From the NCBI GenBank assembly GCA_963693365.1, contig CAVNZM010000006.1:5208001-5272000 (forward strand): a stretch of DNA of 64,000 nucleotides, written 5' to 3'. The notes beneath the pieces are model-generated. The model ran no database searches, had not been told where the DNA came from, and saw only the letters and a list, made by a program, of their open reading frames with translations. This document shows, piece by piece, positions 49,647 to 61,465 of this stretch. Position numbers and translations under genes: made by a program. Position 1 is the first letter of the stretch. Every line of letters begins with the position of its first letter. Source of the DNA: Amoebidium appalachense (taxonomy: Eukaryota > Ichthyosporea).

Positions 49647-50865
49647 AGTCATACATGGACTCCCTCATCTGCCTCTGAACATTGCTCGCATTAAACTTTG
49701 TGAACGACCGATACTGCTCGTCCAACTTCTCCTGAAGTATGCCGTCAAACTGAACACGCAGCCGCGCCTCCCTCTCCTCAGTGGCGCGCTGGACAAGCAA
49801 CTTCACCTGGTCAAGCGAAAACATGAGATCGGCATTGTCAGATGGCTTCCCTTGCGCCTTCAGGTGGTCTTGCCCACGCTGCCGTGCCATGCGAACCATC
49901 CCGCGATCAAGGTGCGCCTCAAGCGGCTCTGTGTCCCAAAAACAGTTAGTTACATCGCTACGAAGGCATGCGCTTCTTCAGTATATGGAACCATAGCCTC
50001 GTATACCACACCCACTGTGCTCCAACCGTTGAAATCATCAATATAGGTCCATAGCCTAAAGAAGTTTGGGGGCCAAAACACCACATAGGGGAAACAACCA
50101 GAAGAAACACAAGGGAATGAAACCCTAGTAAAGCTGAGATAAGTGCCTGAAATCCAAGGAAACAACCAGAAGAAACATAAGGGAATGAAACCTTAGTAAA
50201 GCTGAGATTAGTGCCTGAAATCCAATGTTCTTGCAGAGGAAAAAAGGCCCACATATCCCGTTCCCACGTTCACCAGCCACAACCCTCACTCGTGTGTCCA
50301 GCCCTCGAACTAGAAACCCCAACAGGTAAAAACACGACAGAAAAATTGGGACGAACAACAACACCTGAAGGAAATGTTAAATATAGGAACAAGCAGAGAG
50401 GGTGCCCAACTTCCCAGAAAAAGCAACGACTAAAACACATAAAAAAGCAAGAGCACCCACCACCAAAACAACTCGTCAAACAACCAAATCCATATTCCTA
50501 CCTTTTTTTTTAAAAAAAAAATAAAAAATATTTACCTCAACAGTTGGAGTGACAACCAAAAATGCACGTAAGAATGCAAACTTCCAAGGGGATCCCAACG
50601 ATTAAAACACATCAAGAAGAGAAATCGTAAACATTCTCCCTTTGCCCTTACCTTGCGGGATAGTCACGTTGAACGCAGAGTCTGGGTTGTGTGGGTAGCG
50701 CATTCTAAGAGGCATGTTGTGGTGAAGGCCGGCAGGCTGTGTGGGTGAGGCGTTCGGGGGGCAGCCAAGACGAAAGCGCTTGGCTGGCGCAACCGCTGCT
50801 GGCTGCATCTTTGCTGGAGATGAGCCATAATCCTCATACCCACGCTTAAGTGTTGCGCTAGACAT
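49647..50865 (-). CDS. akirin: Akirin (nuclear transcription cofactor), last exon not found
   Basis: Akirin is a small nuclear protein that bridges transcription factors and chromatin remodellers and supports nuclear import of proteasomes. Two exons on the minus strand: 50865-50652 (ATG; donor CAAG|GTAAGG) and 49928-49647 (acceptor GGGACACAG; donor GACT|GTAAGT), joined in phase 1. The N terminus has the family signature: SATLKRGYEDYG and then a basic nuclear-localisation cluster (PAKRFRL). The C-terminal helix matches the family strongly: MFSLDQVKLLVQRATEERE, then LQEKLDEQYRSFTKFNASNV. About 165 residues are visible; the usual final few residues (animal Akirins end in a short SYVS-like tail) must be in a further exon entered in phase 1, which I could not place. 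Confidence 0.88.
49929..50651 (-). other. Akirin intron 1 with tandem duplication
   Basis: Contains a direct duplication of about 68 bases (50090-50157 and 50158-50225) differing at only a few positions, and an A-rich patch near 50508-50530. No other gene. Confidence 0.75.
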
Positions 50866-51583
50866 GGTGTTGTGTTGTTTGGTGGTAAAGAAGTGGACAA
50901 AAGAAAAGTGTGCTTGGTTGGATTGGTGCACGTGAGGAACAGAAGGGAGAAAAAGAATCAAGTTAAAGGTAGATCTAAACAAAAAACGAGTGGGACTGTG
51001 CTATGGGTCTTGATTTTTGCCAAAAAAGGAATCCCGCGTGCCTAAACCCTCTATAACAGGGTCCGAACGTAACGGTCGTCCGGTTACTTCCACGATGTTT
51101 TCGAGACAAGATTTAAGAGGGATGGTTAATGCTACAATGAGCGTTTACACAAAAGAAATACTATATCACCCACGTATCATTACAAGTTTTAACTTAGTAT
51201 AGCATCATTTAGCACACCCTCTAACAGCTGCAAGAATTTACCCAAATGACCATAACATGCCCCTGCGCACCTTCACTAACGCTTTCACACTGGCAGCGGA
51301 TGAAACAGTCACAGGGTGCCGTATCAGCCGAGGGGGGTTCAAGATGAATTAATTTGCAACTAGATCTGGTACTGGGGCAGAACCCTGCTGTAAAAACATG
51401 GCCGGATATAATGTAAATGCGGACTTTTGTACTGAAAAATGTTAGACCCCCCCTAAATTTTCGTTACGTCATCCCTTTAGCTCAGTTACTTGGAAAAGTT
51501 TGAAAAAGCTGTTAGGTATAACCGCGCCAAAAATAAAACCTTAAAGAAACTTAGCTGGGCACATTTTTTTTATTACGGGTAAT
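50866..51583. promoter_or_regulatory. Divergent intergenic region, Akirin / THAP-type gene
   Basis: 718 bases between the two start codons, free of the long simple repeats found elsewhere, so probably holding both promoters. No specific element identified. Confidence 0.4.
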
Positions 51584-52749
51584 ATGGGTAGATGCGCAGC
51601 ACCTTATTGTGACATCATCTGCACAGCGGGAAACACAGCCGTTATTCCCACAGTGAGAACACCAAGTGGAATAGAGCTCAGGAAATAGTGGCTCAAAAAC
51701 ATCGGCAGGACAGAGCAAGACCTCTGGGCCGAAAACTTGTTTCTTGAACGTTGGGTAGAGATTGAAAAGGAACGTGCAGAGCAGGAGGAGAAAGGAACAC
51801 TGCCTCCAAGGAAAGTTGGCAAGCCCAAAAAAGATCCCAGATTGCTCAAGCTGAGCAACTTGGTGCTTTGTTACGCTCACTTTGACGACGATGACAAACC
51901 AAACGGTGAACCGCGAGCGGGTGCCCTTCCTCTACGTAAAGAAAGCGACCCCGTCTACCGCGAAAAGGTGCGCCAGGAACGTTTGAAAGCCACACCCCAT
52001 TACGCATCAGAGCTCCGCAGAAATGAACCTCTTAAACGACCCAACCCCGTTGCGGAACAATCTGAAGCACCTCAACCACAGACAGGCAGGGCCAAGCGTC
52101 TCAAGCAGAATAACAAGAAGCATGCGGAAAAGGATGTAGGAAACGTTGAGCATGGCGCAGGCGAGCTTCGTAACATTGAGCCCTCCGAACAGCCCAGCAC
52201 CGTTTCGGCACAGTCCGAACCATCTCAACCACCTAAGGAGCGGGCCAAGCGTTTTAAGAAAGGTAACAACAAGCGGGCGGAAAAGGATTCAGGAAACGTA
52301 GAAGATAGCTTAGAGCATGACACAGGTGAGCTGTGCAATAATGAACCACTCGAACGACTCAACCCGGTTTTGGCATATTCCGAAGCAACCCAACCACCAA
52401 CAGAGCGGGGGAAGCGTCTGAAGAAGAGTGAAAACTTGCAAGCAGAAAAGGAGGGTAACAATGAGCCAGCGGAAACGAATGTAGGTACACAGACGATAGA
52501 ATACAGGAGCTCGAAGACAACTTGGCTACAGTGACACATAACATAGCCCGGCTACAATCTACAGTTGCAGTGCTGGAGCAAAATCAAAGAGAGAGCGAGG
52601 AAAGGATTAGGGAGCTTGACAAACTGGCAGATGAGCTTCTAAAAGAGAACAAGGTGCTACGTGAGGAGATTGCTAGGAAGCAAGTCCACGCGACCCTGGT
52701 GGCGCAATTGCCACCACTCAGTGCTGCAGATAAAGGGAAATCATGGTAG
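51584..52749 (+). pseudogene. THAP-type zinc finger and coiled-coil protein, TAG plus frameshift
   Basis: Starting at ATG 51584 the frame gives a C2CH arrangement like a THAP DNA-binding finger: C-x4-C (RCAAPYC), a K/R-x-W element (WLKNIGR) and C-x2-H-F (LCYAHF), with an acidic-basic insert before the last pair. An in-frame TAG at 51686-51688 precedes the conserved tryptophan. Three tandem repeats follow (52010-52162, 52163-52327, 52328 to about 52480; 51-55 residues each), each with a basic cluster (GRAKRLK, ERAKRFKK, ERGKRLKK) and an E-N-E-P motif. Between 52465 and 52534 the reading must move back one base to enter a coiled coil (RIQELEDNLATVTHNIARLQ onward to TAG at 52747). THAP proteins bind DNA and often derive from transposases. 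The joint call rests on motif spacing. Confidence 0.5.
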
Positions 52750-53522
52750 GAGACTCTTGCTTAACATCATGATGGATGTGTTATAGTGTACTGTGTGGGT
52801 CATAGTTCCGATCGGGATGATGGGTTACAAGTTGCACACGGGAGAGTTCATTGATAGAGTTGACTACGTGTTGGGGCTAATAATTCCTTCTGATTTTATT
52901 ACAAGTTAGGCGCATAGGCCTGTTCAAACACAGCCGTCCTAAAATTCGAACGGAGCTTTACTATATTCACAGATGTGTACAGCATCCTAGTTTAACAGCA
53001 TAAGCAGGTTAGGAGGGTTTCAAAAGCATGTTCGTACTCTCTCAACGGAGTGGGTGCCACATCTAGTCTAAGCGCACCGTGACTATATATATCACAAATC
53101 TGTGACGAGATGTAAAATGGATATGTCGAAGCGCATGAAAATTCATGAAAACACTTTAGTTGCACTGTCTCTCTCCCCTCCCCCCCCCCCCCCCCCCCCC
53201 CCCCCTCCTCCCCCCCCCCCTGCCCTCCCTCCCTCTTCCCTCCTCCTCCTATGGTGCACCATACATACGTGTTGATATCTTTAACCATAGGAGGTAAATG
53301 TAGTGCAAAAACTGCACTGGACTACTTACTTACATTTCGTGAAACAGTTCATAAACACACCATGGCATACATACTCCTTAGTTCATTTCCATACGTATAC
53401 CGACTCGAGCTCAGATAAAGATATTTCTAAATCAAACGCCAGAAATAGCATTAAAATTTAGCATTCCGACCATATTTGGAAAGTGTGCTGGTGTGGGTTC
53501 ACCTCTAAAAGATCTGGCTAGC
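52750..53522. other. Intergenic, 3' ends of THAP-type gene and WASHC3
   Basis: Unique sequence with one C run (53176-53205) and adjacent C-rich stretch to 53245. No gene seen. Confidence 0.55.
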
Positions 53523-54571
53523 TCACATATCGTCAGCCACAACTTCCCCTTCTATGGGAGGCGCTGGTGCGTCTGGCATGCTGTGGAGGAAAGTTTTAAT
53601 AGCTGAACGATGACAAGGTGTACGTGGGCGTGCGCACGCGCGCGCGTGTGTGTGTGCGTGTGGTTATGTTCCCTTTCTTTCTTACATTCCTTTCCTTTTC
53701 CCTGTATGTGAAAGGGAGGGGGGGGGGGGGGGGGGGGGGAGGGGGAGGGAGGGGGGGAGGGGGGGGGAGAGAGAGAGGGGGGGGGGGGGGGGGGGGGGAA
53801 GGAGGGAGGAGAGGGGGGGGGCGGAGGGGGGGGCAGAGTGAGGAGGAGGCGGGGGAAGGGGAGAAGCACAGAGGGTGAGAGAGAGGGGGTTGGGGGGGGG
53901 GGGGGGGGGGGGGGGAAGAGATCAGGGCGCAGGTAAATAGTATGATATGCAAATACACAACGAAGACCCAGCGAAGCATGGAGAATGGGATTGCAGAACA
54001 AACACAAGACCATAAGGGCATGCGAATGCGAGAGTGCGAGAATGAGTGCACAATCAGAAGGAGTGCGAGAAAATGTGCACAAATAGAGTGTGTTATAGGG
54101 TACGTAGTGCACATTCCCGAGGAACGACACATTGCAGAAGTTGCAGAGCACATACAAAAAGGATACAGCTGCACTTGAACATGGGTGGTTGGAGAGGGTG
54201 GATGGAGCGGCAGGAAGGGGGTGGGGGGGGGGGGGGGGGGGGGGGAGGGGAGAGAGGGAGAGGGTGGGGAGGGGGGAGGGAGGGAGAAGGGGGGGGGGGG
54301 GGGGGGAGGAGGGGGGAGGGGGAGGAATTTTGTACTCACTCGATGATATCTGGGTCCACCCCATCCGATTGCATCTTCATTTTGATCTGTCCAAACGCTC
54401 ACGGTCAGGAAACACATAACGTGTACTGGTGTTGCTGTGTACACGTGCCCCCCCCCCCCCCCCCCCCCCCTCCCCCAGGGGCCCATCCCCTCCCCCCAAT
54501 CATTACCACAGTTGCACACACAGGTGCGTGCTTGCACACACACAGGCACACACACACACAGATGTGCGCAG

Positions 54572-54629
<58 letters not shown>

Positions 54630-55559
54630 TCCCATGCTCGCTCCATGTTTTATGATTTTCTTCCCAGAGAATAGCCAAACAGGAAACAAAACAGAACCGA
54701 AATCACACAACCGAAATCACACAGAAAATCCTGCCAGCTTCAACGTCAAGGAAGCACAAGATAGGGAAAAACGAGAGAGATTAAAGAGTAGGGGAGGGAG
54801 AAGTAAGCAGAGAAATAAAGGGAGGGAGAGGGATGTGGAGGGAGAGCAGTCAGCAAACACAGCAAGAGAAAGGAGGGGAAAAAGGGGGCAAAGAATAAAA
54901 ACACGAGTCTAATGACGAGGAGCGGAAAGAGAAGGAGTTGAATACCCCCCTCCCCCCCCCCCCCCCTCCCCCCCCTATCCTCTGCTCTCTCCCTCCAATG
55001 CAAGTATTCCCCACATTTTTTGTCAGCAAAAACTAAGGGCTAGGGGGTGGAGACTGATATGGTACATGATACAAACAGCAGCCTCACCCACCTGCTGAAC
55101 GGGCACACCGACTCTGAGCATTTTGAAGTATTTGGTGAACCGCGCATCCTGGGACACAGTCATAGTGCTGGCTGTACGTGTACGTGTACGTGTAGGCGTG
55201 TGTGTGAACATGTACGCGTGGGTGTATGGGTGTGTGGGTTTGTGTGTGTGTGTGTGTGCGTGCGGGTGTATGTGTGTACGTGTACGCATACTTGTTCGTG
55301 TGGGTTTATGCATGTGTGGCAGTGTGTATCAGTGTGTCATTCTCTTCCTCATTTCACTCACAGTAAGATAAAGTGGGTGGGTGTGCACGTGCGCCCGTAG
55401 GCATGTGCCATTACAGAACAAATGGGTCTGGTCGGTGCGAATGTGACCGTGCGGGGTGAAAAGGTAAACACACAACCAGAAATTAACTCCTACGTTTTCC
55501 CTCATCCGTTTAGAAAGCAGACAATATTTGCATCACGGTCTGCTGCAAAGACAAGCACG

Positions 55560-55590
<31 letters not shown>

Positions 55591-55629
55591 TTTCTTTTTT
55601 GTGTGTGTGTGTGTGTGTCACGGGGGGTA

Positions 55630-55662
<33 letters not shown>

Positions 55663-55745
55663 TGGAAAGTGTTACAAGGTACGAAGACTGCAAATTTTGC
55701 AAAGCACACAAAGGGAAAACATCATAATTGGAGCTCATCCTCAAA

Positions 55746-55776
<31 letters not shown>

Positions 55777-55819
55777 GATGGAGGGGAGGAGGGTAATCCA
55801 CAAAATGAGGGGGAGAGGG

Positions 55820-55853
<34 letters not shown>

Positions 55854-56061
55854 GAAGGGCGGGGGGAGAAGAAGAAGGGCAGGGGAAGGGGGAGAAGAAA
55901 GGCGGGGGAGGGGGGAAGGGGGGGTTGCTCCAAGAAAAAGTGAGTGCATGCGTACCAGAAGCCAGATCCTGAGTTGACCCTTCATCCGCCTCTGTTCCCT
56001 TTATTTGGCCACCTGCAAGGCCCCACACAGTCAGAAAACCGTTCTTGTTTATGGCAAGTAT

Positions 56062-56121
<60 letters not shown>

Positions 56122-56269
56122 ATTTTCCCCACCCCCCACCCCCCAACCATATCACCACCACCACCATCCATAGCAGTAGAGTTTCTTCTCTTGATCCCCC
56201 CTCCCCCCCCCCCCCCTCCCCCCCCCCCCCCCCTTCCCCCTCCACCTGCCGTTCTTCTTTTTGGTGTTT

Positions 56270-56349
<80 letters not shown>

Positions 56350-57031
56350 GAAGAGAGGGGGAAGGGGGGGGGGGGGGGGGGGGGAGGGGGGAGGGAGGTG
56401 GTTGAAATGTGTTACACACAATCAGTAAATCGACACACAACGGAAACAAAGGTGAAGGCTAAAGGATGAGAGGCGAGACCGAAAACCTGGAGAGAATATG
56501 CAAAAAATAGGGGAGTCGAACCCTGGCAGGAGGGCGAGGGGGAGGGGGCCGGGGGGAGGGGGGGGGGGGGGGAGGGGGGGGGTAGAGTGTGTCACAAGTT
56601 ACCTCGTACACAATCATAACGGACTCCACCATGCTCAAATACACACAAAGATTATATGCATAATAAGCAGAGCTTTTGCCCGCGGGGGAGGGCTGGGGGG
56701 TGGGGAGGGAGGAGGGAGGGGGGAGGGGGGGGGGAGGGAATCAAGTCATCCACAGTAACCTGGTTTTGACCCCCCGGGGGGCGGGGGGGGGGGGGGGGGG
56801 GGGGGGGGGGAGGGTAACGTACCTGATAGGGTAGTTTCTGTAGCAGTTACGGAGGAGATGGGGGGTGGTAAAGGCACCTATGGAGACACAGACTAGTTAG
56901 TCTCTACTATTGCCCGGGGGGGGGGGGGGGGGGCTGCGGAGTAGAATCATATACAAATAATATATTCCCTCCCCACCTCCCCTCTCCTCCAACCCCCCCT
57001 TCTCGAACGAAAAAAAGGGAGCACAAGCAGG

Positions 57032-57075
<44 letters not shown>

Positions 57076-57228
57076 ACACACTCCATCGCACACACATACA
57101 GAGATATAAAGCAAAAAAGAAAGGAAGGACGAAAGAAACCAGGGCGGGGGAGGGCGGGGAGGGGGGGGTAAAGGAGTGGAATCGGGGTTTTGGGGCTTTC
57201 TTCACCCTTTTCTCCTTTCTTCTTCTTT

Positions 57229-57275
<47 letters not shown>

Positions 57276-57280
57276 TTTTT

Positions 57281-57311
<31 letters not shown>

Positions 57312-59273
57312 GGAGGGGGGGGGGCTGTAGTGCACGGCACAAGGACACGTATGAAGAACCTACGATGGGCCACCATGCAAACATGAAAAAGAGCACATGG
57401 AATGACGTCATCACTAGACTAGGTGTGCTTGTGCATGCGGAAGCTCAACACACTGGCGGGGGAAGAGGGGAGGGGGAGGGGGGGGGGGGGGGGATGGGGG
57501 GAGGGAGGGGCTGGGACGGGGGGAGGCAAAGGGAGATGAGACAGAGTGAGATAGAGAGCATTAAAAGCTCACGTCTCCATTTTTACAAGTGGTTTGGTTG
57601 CCTTAAGCATATATGATGGTGGACACTGCTTGCTCGTCATCTGACCAGGTCTCGGTAAAGGTGAAAATGCAGCCCCCTTCCCCCTCCCCCGCCGCCCGCC
57701 CGACCTCATCCCCTCCAAAGAAGGGGGAAAAAAAGCATCCACGTCCATGCATTGAGATCAAATACTTTCAAAACAGGAAGCACCCCCCCCCCCCCCCCCT
57801 CCCCCCCCCCCCGCCCCTCCCCCCACCCCCCCCATTCAAAAAAAAGGAAAAGAAAGAAAAAAAAAGAATAACAAGCGAGTGAGTGTTTGAGAGAAATAGA
57901 GAAAAGAGAAGAGCAAGGGAGGGAGAAACGAGCAACCCACATGTTCCCACCTGCTGGTCTGCTTGTTTTTGTGCCTGTGTGTTTGTTTCCTGTGTGGGTC
58001 CTGTGGCAGTCACCTCGGCAATGCCCGGAATCGAGTCCAACTGTGCCCCTACCGTGTCAGCTTCCCCCACCCCCCCTTTTCCCCCGCCTACCCTTCCCCC
58101 CCCCCCCCCCCTCCTCCTCCCCCCCCCCTCCCCCCCCCCCCCCTCCCCCCCCCCCCCCCCCCCCCCCCCCCCGCGCTCCCTCCGGCAAATCGTCCCAACG
58201 AATCCCGCGTGGTCCTGCCTTTCAGCTGACTCCCTTTACCTTTCTTCCTCTAGTGAGGGGAGGGGGGGGGGGGGGGGGGAGGGGGGGGTAATTACTGGGG
58301 ATATCACAATTGCGGAAACATGGAGAGTGAAGCGACAGGCAGATGTGATCGATGGGTGGTAGAAAGCAGAGTGTGAGAGACGGGAGGACGACGGGTGGAA
58401 GGGGTTCAAATTTAGGTGGCTGCAAGAGGAAGAGGAAGTCTTAACAGAAGTGTTGAAGTTTGTGGCTGTAGTGAGAGAGCGGGGGAAGGAAGAGTGATGC
58501 TGTTACAGGGCAGGTATGGTCGTGTGCAGGTGTGCGTGAAAGTACGCGTGCGCGAGCGTGCGTGTGTAGTGAGGGGGGGAAGGGGTGGGAGAGGGAGAGT
58601 GGAAGTCGGAAGGGCTGAAGGGGGAAAGAACCCCGGGGGGGAGTGGGGGGGGGGTGGGGGGAGAAGGGGAAGGAGGGGGAGGGTGAAGCTGGAGTGGAGA
58701 AGGCAACACACACCCAAACACCCACGTTCAATATTGCAACACACAACCACATCACCACACACACACGCGCGCGCATACACACGCACACGCACAGGGAGAG
58801 AGAGGGCGTGTGTGTGTGTGTGTGTCTGTGTGTGCGCGAAAGGGGGGGGGGGGGGGGGGGGGGGGGGGGACAAAGAGGACGGGGGGGAGGGGTGGAGACA
58901 AAGAGAGAGGGAGGGCGAGATAACAGTGGGGGAGAGAGGAAGGGAGGGAGAATGTGTGTGTTTATAGGAAGTGGACGATAATTGGGCATGTCTTATTAAA
59001 TGGAGAAAAAAAATCACCGGCTTTCACAAAGGCATACGCATAACATACCTTCGTTTCTAGCAACTGCATGTACGTCTCTAGCCTCTGTATCCTGTAGCTA
59101 ACATCAGCAAGTTTCGTCTCGCACACACTGGCAAACCGGTTTATAAACCCGACGGTGTGCATGGTAAAGGCATTAACTGCGTTTACCAGCTGTTGGTGTG
59201 GTATCGCCTGTGTGGTGTTGTAGTCTATTTCTGGACCCAGGAGGGAGGGTCTGGCACCAACTGTAAGATCCAT
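53523..59273 (-). CDS. WASHC3: WASH complex subunit 3 (CCDC53)
   Basis: WASHC3 is the small coiled-coil subunit of the WASH complex, which activates Arp2/3 on endosomes. Five exons on the minus strand: 59273-59049 (75 codons, ATG, donor GTATGT); 58040-57941; 55171-55092; 54386-54340; 53580-53523 (stop TGA). About 169 residues against 194 in human. Conserved blocks in order: [20 protein letters not shown] and RIQRLET (exon 1), [10 protein letters not shown] (exon 2), [19 protein letters not shown] (exon 3), [14 protein letters not shown] (exon 4), PDAPAPP (exon 5), matching the family's LSSIPG, ARYLKMVQVGVPV, SEGLDPDLL and PDAPVP. The least certain junction is the exon 2 donor: the obvious CAG|GTGGGA at 57951 is out of phase with exon 3, whereas ACAT|GTGGGT at 57941 fits; a missed small exon is the alternative. 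Confidence 0.9.
53581..55091 (-). repeat. WASHC3 introns 3 and 4: G-rich and (CA)n
   Basis: Intron 4 (53581-54339) has G-rich plus-strand blocks 53716-53930 and 54215-54330 and a unique middle. Intron 3 (54387-55091) has a C run 54449-54470, (CA)n 54571-54627 and a C-rich patch 54946-54977. Confidence 0.65.
55172..57940 (-). repeat. WASHC3 intron 2: repeats and two R1 fragments
   Basis: 2.8 kb. TG-rich 55190-55330; C run 55562-55590 then G run 55630-55661; R1 fragment 55675-55750; G-rich 55747-55925; C tract 56065-56121; (TG)n 56273-56342; G-rich 56346-56398; R1 fragment 56590-56775 with G runs; A tract 57034-57072; (CT)n plus T-to-G composite 57231-57315; C-rich 57780-57835. No independent gene seen. 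Confidence 0.65.
58041..59048 (-). repeat. WASHC3 intron 1
   Basis: 1 kb intron with a long C-rich block beside the acceptor on the plus strand (58065-58172), G-rich 58260-58288, 58570-58690 and 58842-58870, and CA/TG patches 58750-58836. No gene. Confidence 0.7.
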
Positions 59274-60194
59274 GTTTCCTGATTTGCTGGAATGCTCTAA
59301 GAGCTCGTTGTTGGGTCACTGCAAACGTGAGGGCCTATGGTGACGTGCTGTAGTGGTTCCTAGCGTGATCAGATGAATCATTGGCGCACGGCTCCTTCAG
59401 TAGAGTGTGCACACACGGGAAAATTTGAAAACAAGCGCGCGGAAAGATCGCCTGGCTCTATTGGCTGCAATATTTTGTTTGTGAGATTTTGATTGGTTAA
59501 CGGACATTTTCCGATCTTGAAAGTTGGCAACGCAGCAAGCAAGTTTTTGGGCCGGGACCAAGGCCTCCTACCCGGGGCTACTCTGAGTCAGAGTAGGAGG
59601 TCGAGTAGGAGGAGTTGGCCGGGACTGGGAGGAAGAGAGCTCAGTTTTCTTCAAGAAACATCAGAACCACGAGAGTGTAAGACATTATTTGAACTGTAGT
59701 TGGCTAAGTGATGAAATAAGCATCAAATGGTGGTTTAAGCGGTCCTCTCTCAATTTTTTCCCCACCTTAACCTAGTGTGGGGCAAGTCACAAGCGCAACT
59801 CAATGATCACGTGCACCTTCCGCGTGCCCCAAGAACGGGCACATTACGTTCGTTTTGTTTTTGCTGCTCTCTACTCTTGAAGAAAAGTATCGCAATATGC
59901 AGTTAAACCAAAGCTGAAGCAGTTTTACAGAGGAAACATTTTTTCTTCCAGCGTTCTGCTTTTTGTTTTTAGCACCCAAGTAGGACTCTTGTTTTTCTCC
60001 TCAGCAGATCGTCGCCCACCAAGGCCCCACCCTTCCCAAGACGCCTATACCCCTGTTTTTTTGGATCTACGACACAGAAAAATGACGTAAAGTAAACATC
60101 CCGCTCCGTCATTTTTTTGGGCATCGCATTAGAAAATACCAAAGAGATCTAATTAGATAATTTTTCGGCACTTCTGTGCCTCGTCTTGAAAAAT
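59274..60194. promoter_or_regulatory. Shared promoter region, WASHC3 / SLC35C2
   Basis: 921 bases between divergent start codons, free of long simple repeats. ATTGGCTGCA at 59460-59469 is the same CCAAT-containing decamer found before GPCR genes C, D and E; another ATTGG lies at 59492-59496. Both read on the plus strand. No TATA element is apparent. Confidence 0.5.
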
Positions 60195-61465
60195 ATGACA
60201 CATTGCCCTACCGACGGCCCGGTAGGGATACTCCTATCCCTCGGGTGCGTTCTTCTTTGGTATACCTTCTCCATCGGTTTAACCTTTTACAACAATGGCT
60301 ATTCAGGAGCTACGGTCTAAATTTTCCTTTAATCATAACCAGTTTTCACATGTTATTCAACTTTTTCGTCTCATGGATGATACGAGTTGTGCTTCTTCGC
60401 TGTTTGGGCACCCGTCGGCCTGTCCTCACACCGGAACACTACTTCAAAATGGCTCTTCCTACCGGGGCGGCAAGCGCGCTGGACGTAGGTTTGGGCAACG
60501 CTAGTTTACTATACATAACTATCTCCCTATACACGATATGCAAGTCCACCTCTATCGTTTTTCTTCTTCTTTTCGCTTTCTGCTTCAAGCTGGAGCAACC
60601 TCGCTGGTCGCTTACCCTCGTTATCGTGTGCATCGCCGCCGGCGTGCTACTTTTTACATACGGCGGAGATGTGGATTTCGATCTTTTGGGGTTTCTGCTG
60701 GTCATGTGCGCAACCGTCATGTCTGGATTACGGTGGGTTTTGACGCAGGCGATGCTTCAAAAGAAGAAACTGGGACTGCACAACCCGATAGATACGCTTT
60801 ACCATGTTACGCCGACGATGGCTCTCGTTCTTCTTCCCTTGGCTCTGGCGATTGAGGGGATCCCCTTTTTCTCGTCGCCGCACATGTTTATGGGCACAAC
60901 CGCCGATGTTCTGAAAACTTTGACAATTCTTTCCCTCGGCGGCGTGTTGGCGTTCCTTCTGAATTGGGCCGAGTTTCTTCTCATTTCGCGCACGTCGAGC
61001 GTAACAATGTCAGTCGCTGGGATTTTCAAGGAGGTTTGTACCATTTCCCTTTCCGTTCTGTTGTTCGGTGACCACATGAGCAGGATTAACGCCATGGGCA
61101 TGTGCGTCACCATCCTTGGTATCGTCCTCTATAACGTATTGAAGTACAGGCAGGTTGTTGCGACAAAGAAACACGACGATGGGGGAGGGGAGTATGAAAC
61201 ATTGAAAGAGGAAAGGGATTTGGAGATGTCGCACGTGGAAACCAGACCGAGCATGGTGGGAATTGGCGGTAGGGGATCAAAGGAAAACATATCATCTTCA
61301 CAGAGCATGTCTGGGGATCAAACGACCACCCGTGCTATTAGTGCGGTTGGGAGCGCGACTTCGGTTTCCGACTCTGTAAATGGGACCACCGCCACAACAT
61401 TGACTCGGGAGGATTCACTTTTGAGACATAGAAGCCATAGCTTACCACAAGAAGGATGGAAATAA
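60195..61465 (+). CDS. SLC35C2: SLC35C2-type nucleotide-sugar/triose-phosphate translocator family transporter, one missing base
   Basis: Multi-pass Golgi/ER transporter of the TPT/NST family, closest by motif to SLC35C2 (linked to Notch fucosylation in animals). About 423 residues, human 365. The large frame gives conserved blocks: ASALDVGLGNASLLYITISL, LYTICKST, GLRWVLTQAMLQK, LGLHNPIDT, SRTSSVTMSVAGIFKEVCT and a soluble C-terminal tail. The true N terminus lies in another frame: ATG at 60195 gives 33 codons with the first helix and the family motif LTFYN; one base is then missing in AACAATGG (60291-60298), where the family expects F-Y-N-K-W, and the main frame resumes at TGG 60296. The main frame upstream of this point has no ATG. 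Single exon, stop TAA. A sequencing deletion, a real lesion or frameshifting could explain the break. Confidence 0.88.

Noticed and set aside
56505-56540. tRNA-like GTCGAACCC word
   Set aside because: No cloverleaf can be built around it; no tRNA or rRNA genes were found in the window.
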